DNA of 64,000 nt from an uncultured Erythrobacter sp. (GTDB taxonomy: Bacteria > Pseudomonadota > Alphaproteobacteria > Sphingomonadales > Sphingomonadaceae): NCBI GenBank assembly GCA_947501215.1, contig CANMUS010000003.1:434001-498000 (forward strand), written 5' to 3'. This document shows, piece by piece, positions 25,600 through 34,502 of this stretch; within the stretch, counting starts at the first letter, position 1, and every line of letters starts with the position of its first letter. Made by a program: the position numbers and the translations under genes. The notes under the pieces were generated by a model. It made no database searches, was not told where the DNA came from, and saw only the letters and a list, made by a program, of their open reading frames with translations.

Positions 25600-27642
25600 T
25601 TATTCGCCGGCCAGTTCCCGGACCAGCGCCGGCGCGGGGTAGATCGTCTCCAGCGCTTCCTGCACCGCATCAGTAGAAACGGCCACGGTCCGGTTGAGCG
25701 TGCCGTCATAGCCGTAATTGCCGCCCAGCGAGTGGATATTGCCGTCGAAAGCCGCGCCGATCACCGTACCCGCGCGGTCGATCACCGGCGAGCCGGAATT
25801 GCCGCCGATGATGTCGTTGGTGGTCACGAAGTCGAAGGCGGTATCGGGATCGATATCGGCCTGGTTCGCGGCGAAGGCTTCGGCCACGTCGAACGGCGGT
25901 GCGCCGGTCGCGCGCTCGAAAGTCCCGCCCATGGTGGTGAGGATCGGCACCTGCTGGCCGCGCTCCTCCCAACCCTTCACCTGGCCATAGCTGATCCGCA
26001 ACGTGAAGGTGGCGTCGGGATAGAGGCTGTCGCCATAGGCCGCGAAGCGCGCGTCGGCGAGCTTGCCATCGGCGATGGCAAGCGGGCCCGAATAGCTCTC
26101 GTTCACCGCATCGCGTAGCGCCCGCTGGCGATCGGCGAGGCGCAGGGCATACCGGATCATAGGATCGTCCGATGCCTCGATCGCGGCCAGCCCGCCGTTC
26201 CACAGTGCCTTGCGCACGGCCGGATCGGCCAGCTGCGTGCCTTCGACCAGCCGCTCGGCCAGCGCCTCGGGGCTTTCCTGCCCAAGCAGCAGGCGGCTGT
26301 CCGGATCATCGACGCCTAGATACTCTCGCGCCTTCGACAGGCTCCAGCCCATCATCAGCTCATCGAGCCAGGGATAGACCGGGCGTTCGTCGAGCAGGCG
26401 CTTCTCGGTGAGCGGCAGGGCGCTGTCGGTGTAGCCGGGCAGGCGCTCGCCATTGGGCTTTGCGCGCTCTTGCGCCGCGAAAACCAGCGTCGAGGCATAG
26501 CCGAACAGGTCGCCCGACGGACTGATGAAACGCGACGGCAGATAAAGCGCGCGATAGGCTTCGGTCGCCTCGTCAACCGCGGTCCACGGATCGCCGATCT
26601 CGGCATTGCCGGCGCTGCGCTGGCGTAGGTCGGCCTCGGCTTCGGCCAGCTGCGCAGTGAAGTTCGGATCGTTCAGCGCCTTGGTACGGCCGATGTAGAC
26701 CTTGAGGCCGTTTTCGACGCCGTTGAGCGTGTCGAGTCCCTGCCGCTCCTTCTCCGGGCTTTCATCCATCGCGGTGATCAGGCGGCCGCGAAGTTCGGAC
26801 AAGGTGGTTAGGGTCACCGGCAGGCGCACCTCGCGCTCGAAGGCGAGCTGGCTCTGCGTGTAGAGGCGGCTGGTCGAACCGGGATTGCCGACCACGAAGG
26901 TGACCTCGCCCTCTTCCGGCGCGCGCGGGTTCCATTGGAGATGCTGCGGCGTGGCGACCGGCTGGCCGTTCTCGTAGGCGCGCAGGAAGCTCGCATCGAG
27001 CGAATAGCGCGGGAAGTTGAAGTTGTCGGGATCGCCGCCGAAGGTCGAGGCACGGTCTTCGGGAGCCCAGGCAAGCCGGATGTCGGAGTACTTGCGGTAG
27101 GTATAGAGCTTGTACTGCCCGCCGCCGAACAGCGTCACCACCTGGCAGCGGGTCGTTTCGGTGTCCGGGCATCCGGCCGACTCGAGTTCCGCAATCTTGG
27201 CGTCACGTGCCTTGGTGAGGGCTTCACCCTCGAGGCCTGCGAAGGAGCCCTTCACCTCTTCGGTCACATCGGTGATGGAGGTCACGACCTCGGCCTGCTG
27301 GCCGGGACACTTGAGCTCCTCTTCACGCTTCTGCGCGACGAAGCCGGCGTCGAGATAGTCCATCGCGTCGGACGAATTGTCGAACAGGCAGCTGGCAATG
27401 CAGTGGTGGTTGGTGAGGATCAGGCCAGACGCCGACACGAAGCTCGCCGAGCACCCGCCGGTCAGGCGCACGGCGGCGGCCTGCACGCGGTCGAGCCACG
27501 CCTGGTCCGGTGCCCAACCATAGGTTTCTTCCATTCGTTCGGTTGGGAAACCGTCGAAGGTCCACATGCCTTCGTCGGCCTGCGCCGTGGTGGAGGTGAA
27601 GGCGATGGCGGCGCTGGCCGCGTAAAGCGCGAAACGTTTCAT
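25600..27642 (-). CDS. S46-family dipeptidyl-peptidase (DPP7/DPP11 type)
   Basis: 680 residues from the ATG giving MKRFALYAAS; in-frame codons continue upstream but have no similarity. A signal peptide (about 1-22, ending TTAQA) directs it to the periplasm. The mature enzyme starts DEGMWTFDGFP, typical of S46. The catalytic His is in LTNHHC (residues 79-80) and the Ser in IGGNSGSPVID near the C terminus. S46 enzymes remove dipeptides from the N terminus of peptides, feeding peptide nutrition. Two Cys pairs near the active site suggest disulfides. Probably monocistronic. Confidence 0.93.
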   Translation of the reverse strand: MKRFALYAASAAIAFTSTTAQADEGMWTFDGFPTERMEETYGWAPDQAWLDRVQAAAVRLTGGCSASFVSASGLILTNHHCIASCLFDNSSDAMDYLDAGFVAQKREEELKCPGQQAEVVTSITDVTEEVKGSFAGLEGEALTKARDAKIAELESAGCPDTETTRCQVVTLFGGGQYKLYTYRKYSDIRLAWAPEDRASTFGGDPDNFNFPRYSLDASFLRAYENGQPVATPQHLQWNPRAPEEGEVTFVVGNPGSTSRLYTQSQLAFEREVRLPVTLTTLSELRGRLITAMDESPEKERQGLDTLNGVENGLKVYIGRTKALNDPNFTAQLAEAEADLRQRSAGNAEIGDPWTAVDEATEAYRALYLPSRFISPSGDLFGYASTLVFAAQERAKPNGERLPGYTDSALPLTEKRLLDERPVYPWLDELMMGWSLSKAREYLGVDDPDSRLLLGQESPEALAERLVEGTQLADPAVRKALWNGGLAAIEASDDPMIRYALRLADRQRALRDAVNESYSGPLAIADGKLADARFAAYGDSLYPDATFTLRISYGQVKGWEERGQQVPILTTMGGTFERATGAPPFDVAEAFAANQADIDPDTAFDFVTTNDIIGGNSGSPVIDRAGTVIGAAFDGNIHSLGGNYGYDGTLNRTVAVSTDAVQEALETIYPAPALVRELAGE

Positions 27643-27713
27643 GGATTGACCCTCTTCAAGACTGTCGTTGCGCGCCGTTTTCGCGTTTCGGCGGCAATTG
27701 TCCAGCGCGAAGG

Positions 27714-28502
27714 TCAGCCAAGCCACCGCTTCCTGTTTGCCGGATGGCGCAGTCCGGCAATTGCATCGAGGATCACGAGGAGTGCAGACACGCCGCAGGC
27801 GACCGCGACCGCGCCGCTTTCCTGCCCGCCGCGGTTGTAGATGCCCCATAGCGCCCAGAGGAAGACGAGCGCGTACCACGGGTTGCCCGCGCTGCGCAGC
27901 ACGGCCAGAGCGGCCACGACGCCGCCGACTGCGACGACGGCGGCGGCGAGCAGCGGGTAGGTATCCCCCGCCCCGACACCGTGGAAGCGCAGCGCGGCGG
28001 TGATGTTCACGATGGTCGCGGCGGTCAGCCACGCCGCAAGCGCGCTGAAGGTGACGCCGATCAGGAACCGCTCCCACCCTGTCATCGGACGGTCGAGTTG
28101 TGTGAGGATGCGCAGGATGGCGAGCAGGCTGACCAGCGAGGTCGCGATGATGACTACCGATATCCAGGTGAGGTCGGCAAACTGCGTGTAGAGCGCCCAT
28201 ACGCCTTGCGATGCCAGCGCGACCACCGCAAACCAGGCGATGCGATCGATCAGCGCATTGTCCCGCTGCGCCGGAAGCAGTTGCCAGAGCACGAAGCCGG
28301 TCGAGAGCAGGAACAGCGGCCCCCAGATGCCGAACGCCCAGCCGATCGGTGTCACCAAGGTGCGGACGCTGTCCGACTGCTCGCCGATGGGTTCGCCGAA
28401 GCCGAGCTGCGGGAGGAAGGTCGACCCGACCTGGATCACCACGGCAAGGACGAGCGCGAGCCGTTGGGCGAGGCTGCGATGTTTGGTGCTGTGCTGCATC
28501 AT
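27714..28502 (-). CDS. TspO/MBR-like tryptophan-rich membrane protein
   Basis: 262 residues with seven predicted membrane helices. The segment PIGWAFGIWGPLFLL and several conserved Trp residues (WALYTQF, WALWGIYNRGG) place it in the tryptophan-rich sensory protein group annotated next to TspO, although it is longer than classical five-helix TspO (about 160 residues) and its ligand is unknown. Tandem ATGATG start; the first is used here. Located 53 bases downstream of rnpB on the same strand, with no clear terminator between. Confidence 0.75.
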   Translation of the reverse strand: MMQHSTKHRSLAQRLALVLAVVIQVGSTFLPQLGFGEPIGEQSDSVRTLVTPIGWAFGIWGPLFLLSTGFVLWQLLPAQRDNALIDRIAWFAVVALASQGVWALYTQFADLTWISVVIIATSLVSLLAILRILTQLDRPMTGWERFLIGVTFSALAAWLTAATIVNITAALRFHGVGAGDTYPLLAAAVVAVGGVVAALAVLRSAGNPWYALVFLWALWGIYNRGGQESGAVAVACGVSALLVILDAIAGLRHPANRKRWLG

Positions 28503-28555
28503 GCCGCCTCAACCCGCCGGTCGGCGCGCCGTTCCGCGAGGGTAGAGGGTGAAAT

Positions 28556-28980
<425 letters not shown>

Positions 28981-28986
28981 AATGCG

Positions 28987-29015
28987 CAGATAGGATGTGG
29001 CTTTCGATTAGCCAA
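28987..29015 (-). promoter_or_regulatory. Promoter of rnpB
   Basis: On the minus strand, TTGGCT (29015-29010), a 17-base spacer and TATCTG (28992-28987), seven bases before the predicted RNA 5' end at 28980. Spacing and position fit a housekeeping sigma factor promoter. Confidence 0.6.
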
Positions 29016-29078
29016 GTGAAACGGGCGACGATCGCGGGGCCACTCGCCACCAGGCCTGACTTCAACTTAAACTGCTAT

Positions 29079-29093
29079 TGAGAATTATTCTCA
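29079..29093. promoter_or_regulatory. Fur-like operator upstream of the PepSY/TonB operon
   Basis: Perfect 15-base palindrome TGAGAATTATTCTCA, 36 bases before the first start codon of an operon with a TonB receptor. A near-identical site (TGAGAGTCATTCTCA) precedes bfd at 56019. The form fits the Fur box family; the binding protein (Fur, or another iron regulator) is inferred. Confidence 0.65.
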
Positions 29094-29129
29094 TTGACGC
29101 AGTTCGAACCGCTCGGTAGCCGCACCGTA

Positions 29130-30287
29130 ATGAGTCGCGAGACGATCAAGTTCTGGTACCTGGTGCACAAGTGGAGCAGCCTTATTCCCATGGCTTTTCT
29201 GCTGATGCTTTGCGTCACCGGCCTGCCCCTTATTTTCCACGACGAGATCGATGCCGCGATGGCCGACGAGGCGGGCTCCGCGCTCGCCGAGACCCCCTCT
29301 GCCGAAGGCGGGCTTCCGCTAGATGCCATGCTCGAAACGGCGCTCGAGCAGCGGCCTGGTGAAGTCCCTCTGTTCATGGCCTTCAGTCAGGACGATTCCC
29401 TCCTGACCGTGACGACCGGCCCCTCGCCCGATGCGGACGGATCGCAGATGACGCTGCTGTTCCTCGACCGTGCGACCGGGGAGTCGCTGGGTCCGGCCCC
29501 CGTCAATCAGCTTATGGATTTCCTGCTGACGCTGCATACCGATATGTTCTTGGGCTTGCCCGGCATGTGGGCGCTCGGTGTCTGCGGTATCCTGTTTCTG
29601 GTCGCGCTGGTTTCCGGCATCGTTTTGTATGCCCCCTTCATGCGCCGTTTACCCTTCGGCACCGTACGGACCGATCGCAAGCCCCGGACCCGCCGGCTCG
29701 ATGAGCACAATCTACTGGGTGTCGTGGCGTTCGCATGGATGATCGTCGTAGGTGCGACCGGTGCGATCAACGCCTTTGCCGATCCGCTGACCGACAGTTG
29801 GCGCGAAAGCGAAGTGGCTGCGATGACCGCAGCCTACGGTGCGCAGCAGCCTCTTTCACCCGACGAATACGGGTCGCTGGATGCCGCGATGGCTGCCGCT
29901 CAGGAAGCCCTGCCCGGTCGGAGCCCGCAGTTCATCGGCTTTCCCGGCGGCGACTGGTCGTCCGGCCATCATTACGCGATCTTTTTCCAGGGCGATCGAC
30001 CGGTCACACAGAACCTGCTGACCCCCGCGCTGGTAGATGCGCGCTCCAGCCAGTTGACCGATGCCCGGACCATGCCCGCGATCAACCAGGCGCTGATGAT
30101 GTCGAAGCCGCTGCATTTCGGCGACTATGGCGGTCTGCCGCTGAAGATTATCTGGGCCGTCATGACGCTCATCACGATCTGGGTGCTGTGGACGGGCATT
30201 TTGCTGTTGCTTCGCCGCAGGTCCGGCAGGCTCGAACGGCGGATCGCGGAGATCCAGAGCGGCGGGACTTTGGGAAGTGCCGCATGA
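29130..30287 (+). CDS. PepSY-domain membrane protein (iron-uptake associated)
   Basis: 385 residues from the ATG giving MSRETIKFWYLVHKWSS; a TTG 36 bases earlier overlaps the operator and is unlikely. Four membrane segments: about 12-32, 150-175, 200-222 and 340-365, with a periplasmic domain between the first two. The pattern is that of PepSY-associated TM proteins, which sit beside siderophore receptors and are thought to help reduce or release iron from siderophores in the periplasm. It overlaps the next gene by ATGA, forming a three-gene operon ending in a TonB receptor. Confidence 0.88.
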   Translation: MSRETIKFWYLVHKWSSLIPMAFLLMLCVTGLPLIFHDEIDAAMADEAGSALAETPSAEGGLPLDAMLETALEQRPGEVPLFMAFSQDDSLLTVTTGPSPDADGSQMTLLFLDRATGESLGPAPVNQLMDFLLTLHTDMFLGLPGMWALGVCGILFLVALVSGIVLYAPFMRRLPFGTVRTDRKPRTRRLDEHNLLGVVAFAWMIVVGATGAINAFADPLTDSWRESEVAAMTAAYGAQQPLSPDEYGSLDAAMAAAQEALPGRSPQFIGFPGGDWSSGHHYAIFFQGDRPVTQNLLTPALVDARSSQLTDARTMPAINQALMMSKPLHFGDYGGLPLKIIWAVMTLITIWVLWTGILLLLRRRSGRLERRIAEIQSGGTLGSAA

Positions 30288-30523
30288 AACACAAACCGCG
30301 CAACACGCTTCTTCAGACCTTCGCCATCCCCTCGGCGCTGGCAGTCGCCACCGTGGCAGGTCTGATCCTGGGCCTGACGGGGGATGGCTGGCGCGACCTG
30401 GTTAGCTGGCTGCTGCTGATAATTTCCCTGCTCCCGATCCACGCCGCCTTCGCGCTTCGCCGATCGAGCGCACATCGCAATGCTCGTGTGAGCAATTCCC
30501 GTTTGGAAAGAAAGACATCATGA
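30284..30523 (+). CDS. Small two-helix membrane protein in the iron-uptake operon
   Basis: 79 residues. ATG overlaps the PepSY gene stop and the stop overlaps the TonB-receptor ATG (both ATGA), so it is well embedded in the operon. Two hydrophobic segments (about 14-32 and 38-57) and a basic end (RRSSAHRNARVSNSRLERK). Not recognisable by sequence; probably an inner-membrane partner of the PepSY protein. Confidence 0.8.
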   Translation: MKHKPRNTLLQTFAIPSALAVATVAGLILGLTGDGWRDLVSWLLLIISLLPIHAAFALRRSSAHRNARVSNSRLERKTS

Positions 30524-32613
30524 ATTCAATGCTTCGCGTTTCAATCCTCGCCCTCGGCGCTTCGATCGCTGCAACGGCGCAGGCTCAGGATACGTCGGAC
30601 GACGTAATTATCGTCACCGCGCAGCGCGAGAATGCGACGCAGGTGGTCAATGCGGGAAGCGCGGGCGTGCTGGGCAACAAGAATGCAGAGGATCTGCCTT
30701 TTACCATTAGGTCCTATGACGAGAGTCTGATCCTCAACCAGCAGCCGCAGACCCTGGGCGATGTATTGGAAAACGATCCGACGATCCGGACGACCTACGG
30801 CTTCGGCAACGCGTCCGAGCAGTTCGTCATCCGCGGCTTCACCCTGTTCAGCGACGATGTGGGTGTGAACGGATTGTATGGCATCGCGCCCCGCCAGCTG
30901 GTGGCGCCGGAGCTTTACGGCAGTGTCCAGGTGCTTAACGGAGCAAGTGCCTTTCTCAATGGCGCCGCACCGGGCGGCTCTGGTCTCGGTGGGAGCGTGA
31001 ACCTGCTGCTCAAGCGCGCCGGAGCGTCCGATCTCAATCGGGTTACGGTATCCGCCGAACAAAGCGCCCGCTTCGGCGGCGCGATCGACGTCTCGCGCCG
31101 GTTCGGTAGCGGAGGCGAGTGGGGGCTACGGATCAACGGCGCATATCGCGATGGCGAAACGTCTATCGACGAGGAATATCGCCGCACGGCCGTAATCGGC
31201 GGCGCGCTCGATTACGATAACGGACCGCTACGCGCCGCCATCGATCTGGCGTATCAGGAAATCCGTGTCGACAACCTGCGGCCGAAGGTAACGATCGCGA
31301 CCTCCACCGTGCCGGTCGTCCCAGACGCCGACGCCAATTACGCGCAGGATTTCGCCTACAGCGATCTCTCCGATGTGTTCGGCACCTTCGGCCTCGAATA
31401 CGATGTCGCCGACAACGCAACCCTTTACGCTCGCGGCGGTGCTCGGGACGGGACGGAAGCAGGACAGTATGCCAGCCTGACGCTGGTCGACGCCAACACC
31501 GGAGCCGCGAACGGCGGGTCACTGTTCGTACCTGCGACAAGCAATAACGAAGCTATCGAAGCCGGCCTGCGCGTGCGCCTTGGCGAACGCGTTACGCAGG
31601 AGATCAATTTCGGCGGCAACGTCAGCTGGCAGGTCTTCCGCACGGCCTTCGATTTCGGATCGGGATACGCCACAAATCTCTACGACACGCCGCAGGTCGC
31701 ACTGCCGCCCGGTGGCTTCATCGGCGGCGATCTCGACGATCCGCAACCGATCACCAAAGCACGGCTGGCCAGCGCCTTCGCCTCGGACACTATCGGCCTG
31801 TGGGGAGATCGCATCCTGCTGACCGGCGGCCTACGCCTGCAGGATATCCGGCAGGAGAATATCAATTACGACGGAACCCCGGGCGCGACCTACGACGAGA
31901 GTGCGGTTACTCCGGTGGCCGGCCTCGTCGTCAAGCCGGTGTCCGGCCTGTCGCTCTATGCCAACCGGATCGAAGCCCTGCAGCAAGGAGCCGTGGCCCC
32001 GATCGACCCCGGTCTGGTGACCAACCCCGGCGAAGTCCTCGCCCCGCGCAAGTCGGTGCAATATGAAGTCGGCGGCAAGCTGGCGCTGGGCGGATTGTTC
32101 GTCGGCCTCGGAGCCTACCGGATCGAGCGCCCGGGCGAAGGCGTGCTGGACGATGGCAGCTTCGGCTATCTCGGCGATCAACGCCATCGGGGGGTGGAAC
32201 TAACCGTCAATGGCGCAATCGCACCCGGCTTACGGTTGATCGGCGGCGCTGCCTTGACCGATGCCGAACTGATCGGCGGCAATGAGGTCCCGGGTGTACC
32301 GGACTTCACGGCCAACGCCGATGTCGAATGGGATGTCGGCTTTGCGCCCGGCCTCACATTGACAGGACGTGCCGTGCATACCGGCGAGCAGTGGGTGGAT
32401 GCGGCGAACACACTGACGCTGGATAGCTGGACACGCTTCGATCTCGGTGCGCGCTACGTGTTCGTGGCCGGCGAAGCGCCGATCACGCTGCGACTGTCGG
32501 TCGATAATGTCGCCAAAGAGCGGTATTGGGCCAGCAGTTTCGACGCTTTCTCGGCCGCATTGCTGCAGGGGCGGCCGCGCACGTTCAAGGCTTCCGTGTC
32601 AGCGGACTTCTAG
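30520..32613 (+). CDS. TonB-dependent siderophore receptor
   Basis: 697 residues. Signal peptide (about 1-22, ending ATAQAQ), a TonB-box-like DDVIIVTAQRE, the plug domain (about 50-165, with FVIRGFTLFSDDVGVNG and LGGSVNLLLKRAG) and a 22-strand barrel ending in Phe (KASVSADF). FhuA/FpvA-type plug features suggest uptake of a ferric siderophore across the outer membrane, powered by TonB-ExbBD (not in this window). Last gene of the Fur-like-controlled operon; its stop is seven bases from that of the convergent amidase gene. Confidence 0.93.
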   Translation: MNSMLRVSILALGASIAATAQAQDTSDDVIIVTAQRENATQVVNAGSAGVLGNKNAEDLPFTIRSYDESLILNQQPQTLGDVLENDPTIRTTYGFGNASEQFVIRGFTLFSDDVGVNGLYGIAPRQLVAPELYGSVQVLNGASAFLNGAAPGGSGLGGSVNLLLKRAGASDLNRVTVSAEQSARFGGAIDVSRRFGSGGEWGLRINGAYRDGETSIDEEYRRTAVIGGALDYDNGPLRAAIDLAYQEIRVDNLRPKVTIATSTVPVVPDADANYAQDFAYSDLSDVFGTFGLEYDVADNATLYARGGARDGTEAGQYASLTLVDANTGAANGGSLFVPATSNNEAIEAGLRVRLGERVTQEINFGGNVSWQVFRTAFDFGSGYATNLYDTPQVALPPGGFIGGDLDDPQPITKARLASAFASDTIGLWGDRILLTGGLRLQDIRQENINYDGTPGATYDESAVTPVAGLVVKPVSGLSLYANRIEALQQGAVAPIDPGLVTNPGEVLAPRKSVQYEVGGKLALGGLFVGLGAYRIERPGEGVLDDGSFGYLGDQRHRGVELTVNGAIAPGLRLIGGAALTDAELIGGNEVPGVPDFTANADVEWDVGFAPGLTLTGRAVHTGEQWVDAANTLTLDSWTRFDLGARYVFVAGEAPITLRLSVDNVAKERYWASSFDAFSAALLQGRPRTFKASVSADF

Positions 32614-32620
32614 GCGCGCG

Positions 32621-33370
32621 TCAGCGGGTGTTGCCGCGATCCCTGTCCAGCAGCAGCTGGAACAGGATCGCGCGCACTTCGCCGTCGATTTCGCCATTGA
32701 TCTTTTCCGGGCGCCAGCGGCGCTGGAAGGCTTCGACGGCCTTGTGCCCGTCGGTGATGTCGTAGCCGTAGCGTTCCAGCGCGAGGTAGAAGGCCGCGTC
32801 GTTGTCGAACGGATCGCCGCGTTCGAGCTTTTCGGGGCGCGGCAGGCACAAACCGTATTCGGCGAGGCGGTCCCACGGGAAGAGCTCGCCCGGGTCGATC
32901 TTGCGGGCCGGCGCGACGTCGGAATGGCCGACCACGTTGGCGCGCGGGATGTCGTATTCCTTCACGATCCGCGCAACCAGCGGCACCAGCTTTTCGAACT
33001 GTGCCTCGTTGAATTCGCGATAGCCGTATTTGTGGCCCGGATGGTCGAGCTCGATGCCGACGCTGATGCCGTTAACGTCCTTGTGACCACGCCAGTAGGA
33101 TACGCCTGCATGCCAAGCGCGCTTATCTTCCGGCACCAGCCGCACGACTTCGCCCTGTTCGCCGATCAGGTAATGCGCAGAGACCTTGGCCTCCGGATCG
33201 CATAGCCGCTCGATCGCGAAGCCCTTGTCCTCCATTTCGGTGTAGTGGATCACCACCATGGAGATGGGCCCATTGCGCTCGTCGTGATTGGGCGAAAGGA
33301 CCTCGCGGTCGACCAGCTCGTCCTTGCTGGCGGGCAGACCTTCGCCGAGCTTCCCGAAGTCCGACTTCAC
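32621..33370 (-). CDS. N-acetylmuramoyl-L-alanine amidase, AmpD/AmiD-like
   Basis: 249 residues from a GTG overlapping the chpT stop (GTGA); longer readings run into chpT. The amidase_2 domain (about 20-165) has zinc ligands His in VVIHYTEM and His in VVGHSDVAP, with the catalytic region ARKIDPGELFPWDRL. A C-terminal helical segment (about 185-245, YGYDITDGHKAVEAFQRRWR) resembles a peptidoglycan-binding domain. It cleaves the MurNAc-L-Ala bond during cell-wall recycling. No signal peptide is visible with this start, suggesting a cytoplasmic AmpD role. Coupling to chpT is unexpected. Confidence 0.88.
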   Translation of the reverse strand: MKSDFGKLGEGLPASKDELVDREVLSPNHDERNGPISMVVIHYTEMEDKGFAIERLCDPEAKVSAHYLIGEQGEVVRLVPEDKRAWHAGVSYWRGHKDVNGISVGIELDHPGHKYGYREFNEAQFEKLVPLVARIVKEYDIPRANVVGHSDVAPARKIDPGELFPWDRLAEYGLCLPRPEKLERGDPFDNDAAFYLALERYGYDITDGHKAVEAFQRRWRPEKINGEIDGEVRAILFQLLLDRDRGNTR

Positions 33371-34026
33371 CCGATCAGGCCTTCGCCCTGGGGCAGCACT
33401 GCACCCAGCACCAGCGCATCGGCGGACTTGTGATATTGCAGACCGCCGCCGCTCTCCTGCGCGAGCAGATGGATCATATGCGCCGCCGCCGTGCGGCTCG
33501 ACAACTCGCGCCGGTCTAGACTGCCGTCGAGCGCCTTGCCGATGGTCTCGTCGAAGGCGACCTTGGGCCCGCTGGCGCGCACCACGATCTCGCATGCCCC
33601 GTCGCGCGTTTCTGCGCCGACATCCAGCGTGCCGCCGCGCACCAGCGCGTCGATCGCAATCTGCGCGAAATTGAGCAGCACCTTGACCGCCGGCTTGCCG
33701 AGCGAGGCATCAGCCAGCGCCCAGTTGACCCCGACCTTGTCCTTGTCCGCCACCAGCGCCTGGATCAGCGCCTTTGGCTCTTCCACGTCCACACGCTCGC
33801 CAAAGCCGCCCGCCGCACCGAAGGCGAGGCGGAAGAACTTGAGCTTGTTGGTAGAGATCGACGCGCTCTGTTCCAGCAATTGCATGACGTTGGCCCGCAT
33901 TTCGGGGTCGGTTTCCAGCGCGAGCAGTTCCAGCCCGTTGGACAGTGCCCCCACGGGGCTCAGCATGTCATGGCACAGCCGCGAGCAGAGCATGGCGGCA
34001 AGGTCGATCGATTGGCGGTCGTCCAT
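33367..34026 (-). CDS. chpT: Histidine phosphotransferase ChpT
   Basis: 219 residues. The DHp-like helix has MLCSRLCHDMLSPVGALSNG with the phospho-accepting His19, and the C-terminal half is the degenerate Bergerat-like domain of the ChpT family (GGGLQYHKSADALVLGAVL). In alphaproteobacteria ChpT takes phosphate from CckA and passes it to CtrA and CpdR, controlling cell cycle or motility genes. Its stop overlaps the GTG of the amidase gene. The upstream 34 bases separate it from the JAMM gene on the same strand. Confidence 0.9.
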   Translation of the reverse strand: MDDRQSIDLAAMLCSRLCHDMLSPVGALSNGLELLALETDPEMRANVMQLLEQSASISTNKLKFFRLAFGAAGGFGERVDVEEPKALIQALVADKDKVGVNWALADASLGKPAVKVLLNFAQIAIDALVRGGTLDVGAETRDGACEIVVRASGPKVAFDETIGKALDGSLDRRELSSRTAAAHMIHLLAQESGGGLQYHKSADALVLGAVLPQGEGLIG

Positions 34027-34060
34027 CGTGATCCCGGTAATGAAAAATTGAGGATGTGTC

Positions 34061-34489
34061 TTAGCGAGGCGAGGTCACATAGGGAAGCGCTTCGAACCCC
34101 GCATCCCCCGAACGCCAGAACGCGACTCGGCCTGCCGCGATGATGGCCCAGACCATCCCGTCCCCCGCCGTCATGGCGGCATCGGTGGCGGAAGGCTCGG
34201 CGCGGCCATTGGGGTGCGAGTGGTAATAGCCGACGACCTGCGGGTCACCCGCTCGCGCCGCGCGATGGGCATCGATGAGGGTTTGCGGGTCGATTTCGAA
34301 ATGGGTCGCGGGGTGGGGATGGACGTTCGCTGCGGGGAGGATGTCGTCGATGCGTTCGCCTTCACCCAACAGGATGCCGCAGCATTCGTTCGGGTGAGCC
34401 TGTTCGGCTTCGGCAAGCAACGCCGCTTCCAAATCGCTTTGTAATCTCAAGTCCGTTCGCCCTGAGCTTGTCGAAGGGCCGCACTTCAC
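34061..34489 (-). CDS. JAMM/MPN+ metalloprotease-like protein
   Basis: 142 residues as listed, from a GTG. The JAMM motif is complete: Glu in HPNECCGILLG, HSHP in YYHSHPNGRAEPSATD with the Ser and Asp ligands. Bacterial JAMM proteins cleave small modifiers or Cys-containing peptides in sulfur carrier pathways; no sulfur-carrier gene is adjacent. About ten residues near the N terminus (CGPSTSSGRTD) are encoded by one arm of the 30-base inverted repeat, so the true start may be a TTG just after it (34450), giving about 129 residues that begin with the family core. Confidence 0.85.
   Translation of the reverse strand: MKCGPSTSSGRTDLRLQSDLEAALLAEAEQAHPNECCGILLGEGERIDDILPAANVHPHPATHFEIDPQTLIDAHRAARAGDPQVVGYYHSHPNGRAEPSATDAAMTAGDGMVWAIIAAGRVAFWRSGDAGFEALPYVTSPR
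34452..34481. repeat. Left terminal copy of 30-base inverted repeat
   Basis: TCCGTTCGCCCTGAGCTTGT at 34452-34471 continued to 34481. It is the exact reverse complement of 34781-34810. The match stops at both ends, so the unit is exactly 30 bases. It overlaps the start of the JAMM gene. Confidence 0.95.
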
Positions 34490-34502
34490 TTAGGCGCATT
34501 CG

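Noticed and set aside
28503-28555. Terminator for rnpB
   Set aside because: No stable stem with T-run found between rnpB and the TspO-like gene; 3' end is taken from the P1 pairing instead.
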